This document shows, piece after piece, positions 63,091 to 64,000 of a stretch of 64,000 bases of DNA. A model generated the notes under the pieces. It saw only the letters and a program-made list of their open reading frames with translations. It was not told the origin of the DNA and ran no database searches. The stretch is taken from the NCBI GenBank assembly GCA_028873795.1, contig JAPPNP010000031.1:66545-130544 (forward strand), read 5' to 3'. The position numbers and the translations under genes are program-made. The stretch comes from Chloroflexota bacterium (GTDB taxonomy: Bacteria > Chloroflexota > UBA11872). Each line of letters opens with the position of its first letter. The first letter of the stretch is position 1.

Positions 63091-63260
63091 CTCGGTCCGA
63101 GTGCGCATTGTCGCCCGAATTGCTCGGCCGTTTCCGAGCTGCCGGGCCTATCTCGACCCGTGGAACCAAATGGCATCCGAGCTCACAGCCCACGTGCCAA
63201 GCCGTTCACTCGCCAAGGTCGCACGTGCCGCGCCAGTCACCCGCGACCGTCCGACGACTC

Positions 63261-64000
63261 TTACGGCGCGATCTGCAGATACCGGGCTTGGACCCAATTG
63301 CCGTCGTCGAGCTCGCGCCAAACGACGCCGTCGACAACCTCCAGCGCCCCGGTCAGGGTCACCTCGGAGTTGCCATAGGCCACGTACTGCACCGTGCTCG
63401 TTTCGGCGTTCGGCACGTCGCGCACGTTGAGGCCGTCGGCCGGAATCACCACGGCCGCGCCGGCGTGCTCCACGTCGGCGAAGGCGCCGCGACCCAACCA
63501 TGCCTCGGATACCCAATTCCCGTCGGCCGTTTCGCGCCAAGCGCCGTCGGCCAGGTCCACGACCACGCCGGTCACCTCGATTTCGTCGTTCTCACGGACC
63601 ACGTACTCGACCTCGCTGCCTTCCAGGCCCGGCTGGTTGCGCACGTTCAGCACGTCCGCGATCACGAGCGCCAGCACTGGGACCACGACGGGCGTCGGCT
63701 CGGGCTCGGGCGTGGCCGCGGGCGTCGCCGTAGGCGTGGGATCCGGCGTCGGCGTGGGGCTCGGCGCCGGGATAGGCGTGGGTGAAGGCGCCAGCGTGGG
63801 CGTTGGCGCGGGCGTGTCGGTTGGACTGGGCGCCGGCGGCGGCGTGGGCGCCGCGACGGTCGCAGCCGGCGTTGGCGAGGTCTCCCCGCCGATGACGACG
63901 ACCGTGGCGGTCGCCTCCGGTGCGCTGGTGGATTCGGTGCCGGGCGGATCGCACGCGGCGAGCGCAATAACGGCGACGAAGGCCACGGTCAGGATGATCG
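63261..64000 (-). CDS. Lipoprotein with Pro/Thr linker and two SH3b domains (5' end outside window)
   Basis: At least 241 residues are encoded. The visible N-terminus ends a signal peptide with lipobox LAAC, but only about 12 hydrophobic residues precede it, so the true start is probably beyond the right edge. A long Pro/Thr/Ser/Ala linker follows (about 63660-63870). Two SH3b repeats come next: [20 protein letters not shown] with NWVSEAWL, and [20 protein letters not shown] with [10 protein letters not shown]3b domains bind cell-wall peptide or act as surface adhesion modules. An extracellular cell-wall-associated lipoprotein is inferred. Confidence 0.87.
   Translation of the reverse strand, partial: IILTVAFVAVIALAACDPPGTESTSAPEATATVVVIGGETSPTPAATVAAPTPPPAPSPTDTPAPTPTLAPSPTPIPAPSPTPTPDPTPTATPAATPEPEPTPVVVPVLALVIADVLNVRNQPGLEGSEVEYVVRENDEIEVTGVVVDLADGAWRETADGNWVSEAWLGRGAFADVEHAGAAVVIPADGLNVRDVPNAETSTVQYVAYGNSEVTLTGALEVVDGVVWRELDDGNWVQARYLQIAP

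Overview
This 64 kb chromosomal stretch is GC-rich and densely coded. It most resembles an uncultured, probably monoderm member of the Chloroflexota (SAR202, Dehalococcoidia or sponge-associated type). The main evidence is three Tat-exported lipoprotein solute-binding proteins carrying long Val/Glu/Lys repeat stalks behind the lipid-modified cysteine, a style common in that phylum. Supporting evidence is the abundance of organoheterotrophic genes: enolase superfamily, GH32, phytanoyl-CoA dioxygenase-like, TPP enzymes and family 5 transporters. The taxon is an inference from gene style, because no rRNA or other strong phylogenetic marker is present. No prophage, insertion sequence or CRISPR array was seen.

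Layout. 0.1-18.6 kb: three oligopeptide/oligosaccharide ABC import units (family 5), each ordered permease C, binding protein, permease B, with no ATPase gene. Between units 2 and 3 lies a carbohydrate island: an enolase-superfamily sugar dehydratase, a small membrane protein, two near-identical beta-propeller glycosidase-like genes and a GH32 gene between them. 18.8-24.1 kb: two TIM-barrel sugar isomerase/epimerases, a PYROXD2/phytoene-desaturase-like FAD enzyme and a class III aminotransferase, with two overlapping stop/start junctions. 24.2-28.7 kb: an aapJQMP-type amino-acid ABC transporter with a strong hairpin between aapJ and aapQ. 29.0-38.7 kb: a 931-residue polytopic membrane protein, tRNA-Thr, a second GH32, a phytanoyl-CoA dioxygenase-like protein, a homologue of eukaryotic sterol C-24 methyltransferase, a TPP enzyme, and a HEPN-MNT pair wedged against tRNA-Arg.

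39.0-48.7 kb: a membrane protein, then the co-directional set ndk-sucC-sucD-korA-korB, which links 2-oxoglutarate oxidation to succinyl-CoA and nucleotide phosphorylation. It is followed by an M16 protease, TPR protein and roadblock-like protein, with a 44-residue highly basic protein upstream. 48.9-54.5 kb: ADP-heptose genes rfaE1 and rfaE2, a MurJ-type flippase, a second TPP enzyme and a short-chain dehydrogenase that appears to start at CTG. 54.8-64 kb: a CPA2 antiporter with a C-terminal regulatory domain, a sialidase-like propeller, tandem zinc-less MDR dehydrogenases, a transaldolase-like aldolase, a membrane domain fused to a PLP amino-acid lyase, an AlkA-type glycosylase, and an SH3b lipoprotein running off the right edge.

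Several intergenic gaps carry small palindromic elements of a few families that recur within the window. The observations most worth following are the sterol methyltransferase homologue, the HEPN-MNT cassette bounded by tRNA-like 3' sequence, the membrane/PLP-enzyme fusion, and the duplicated glycosidase-like genes around GH32 with an almost unchanged 3' end.
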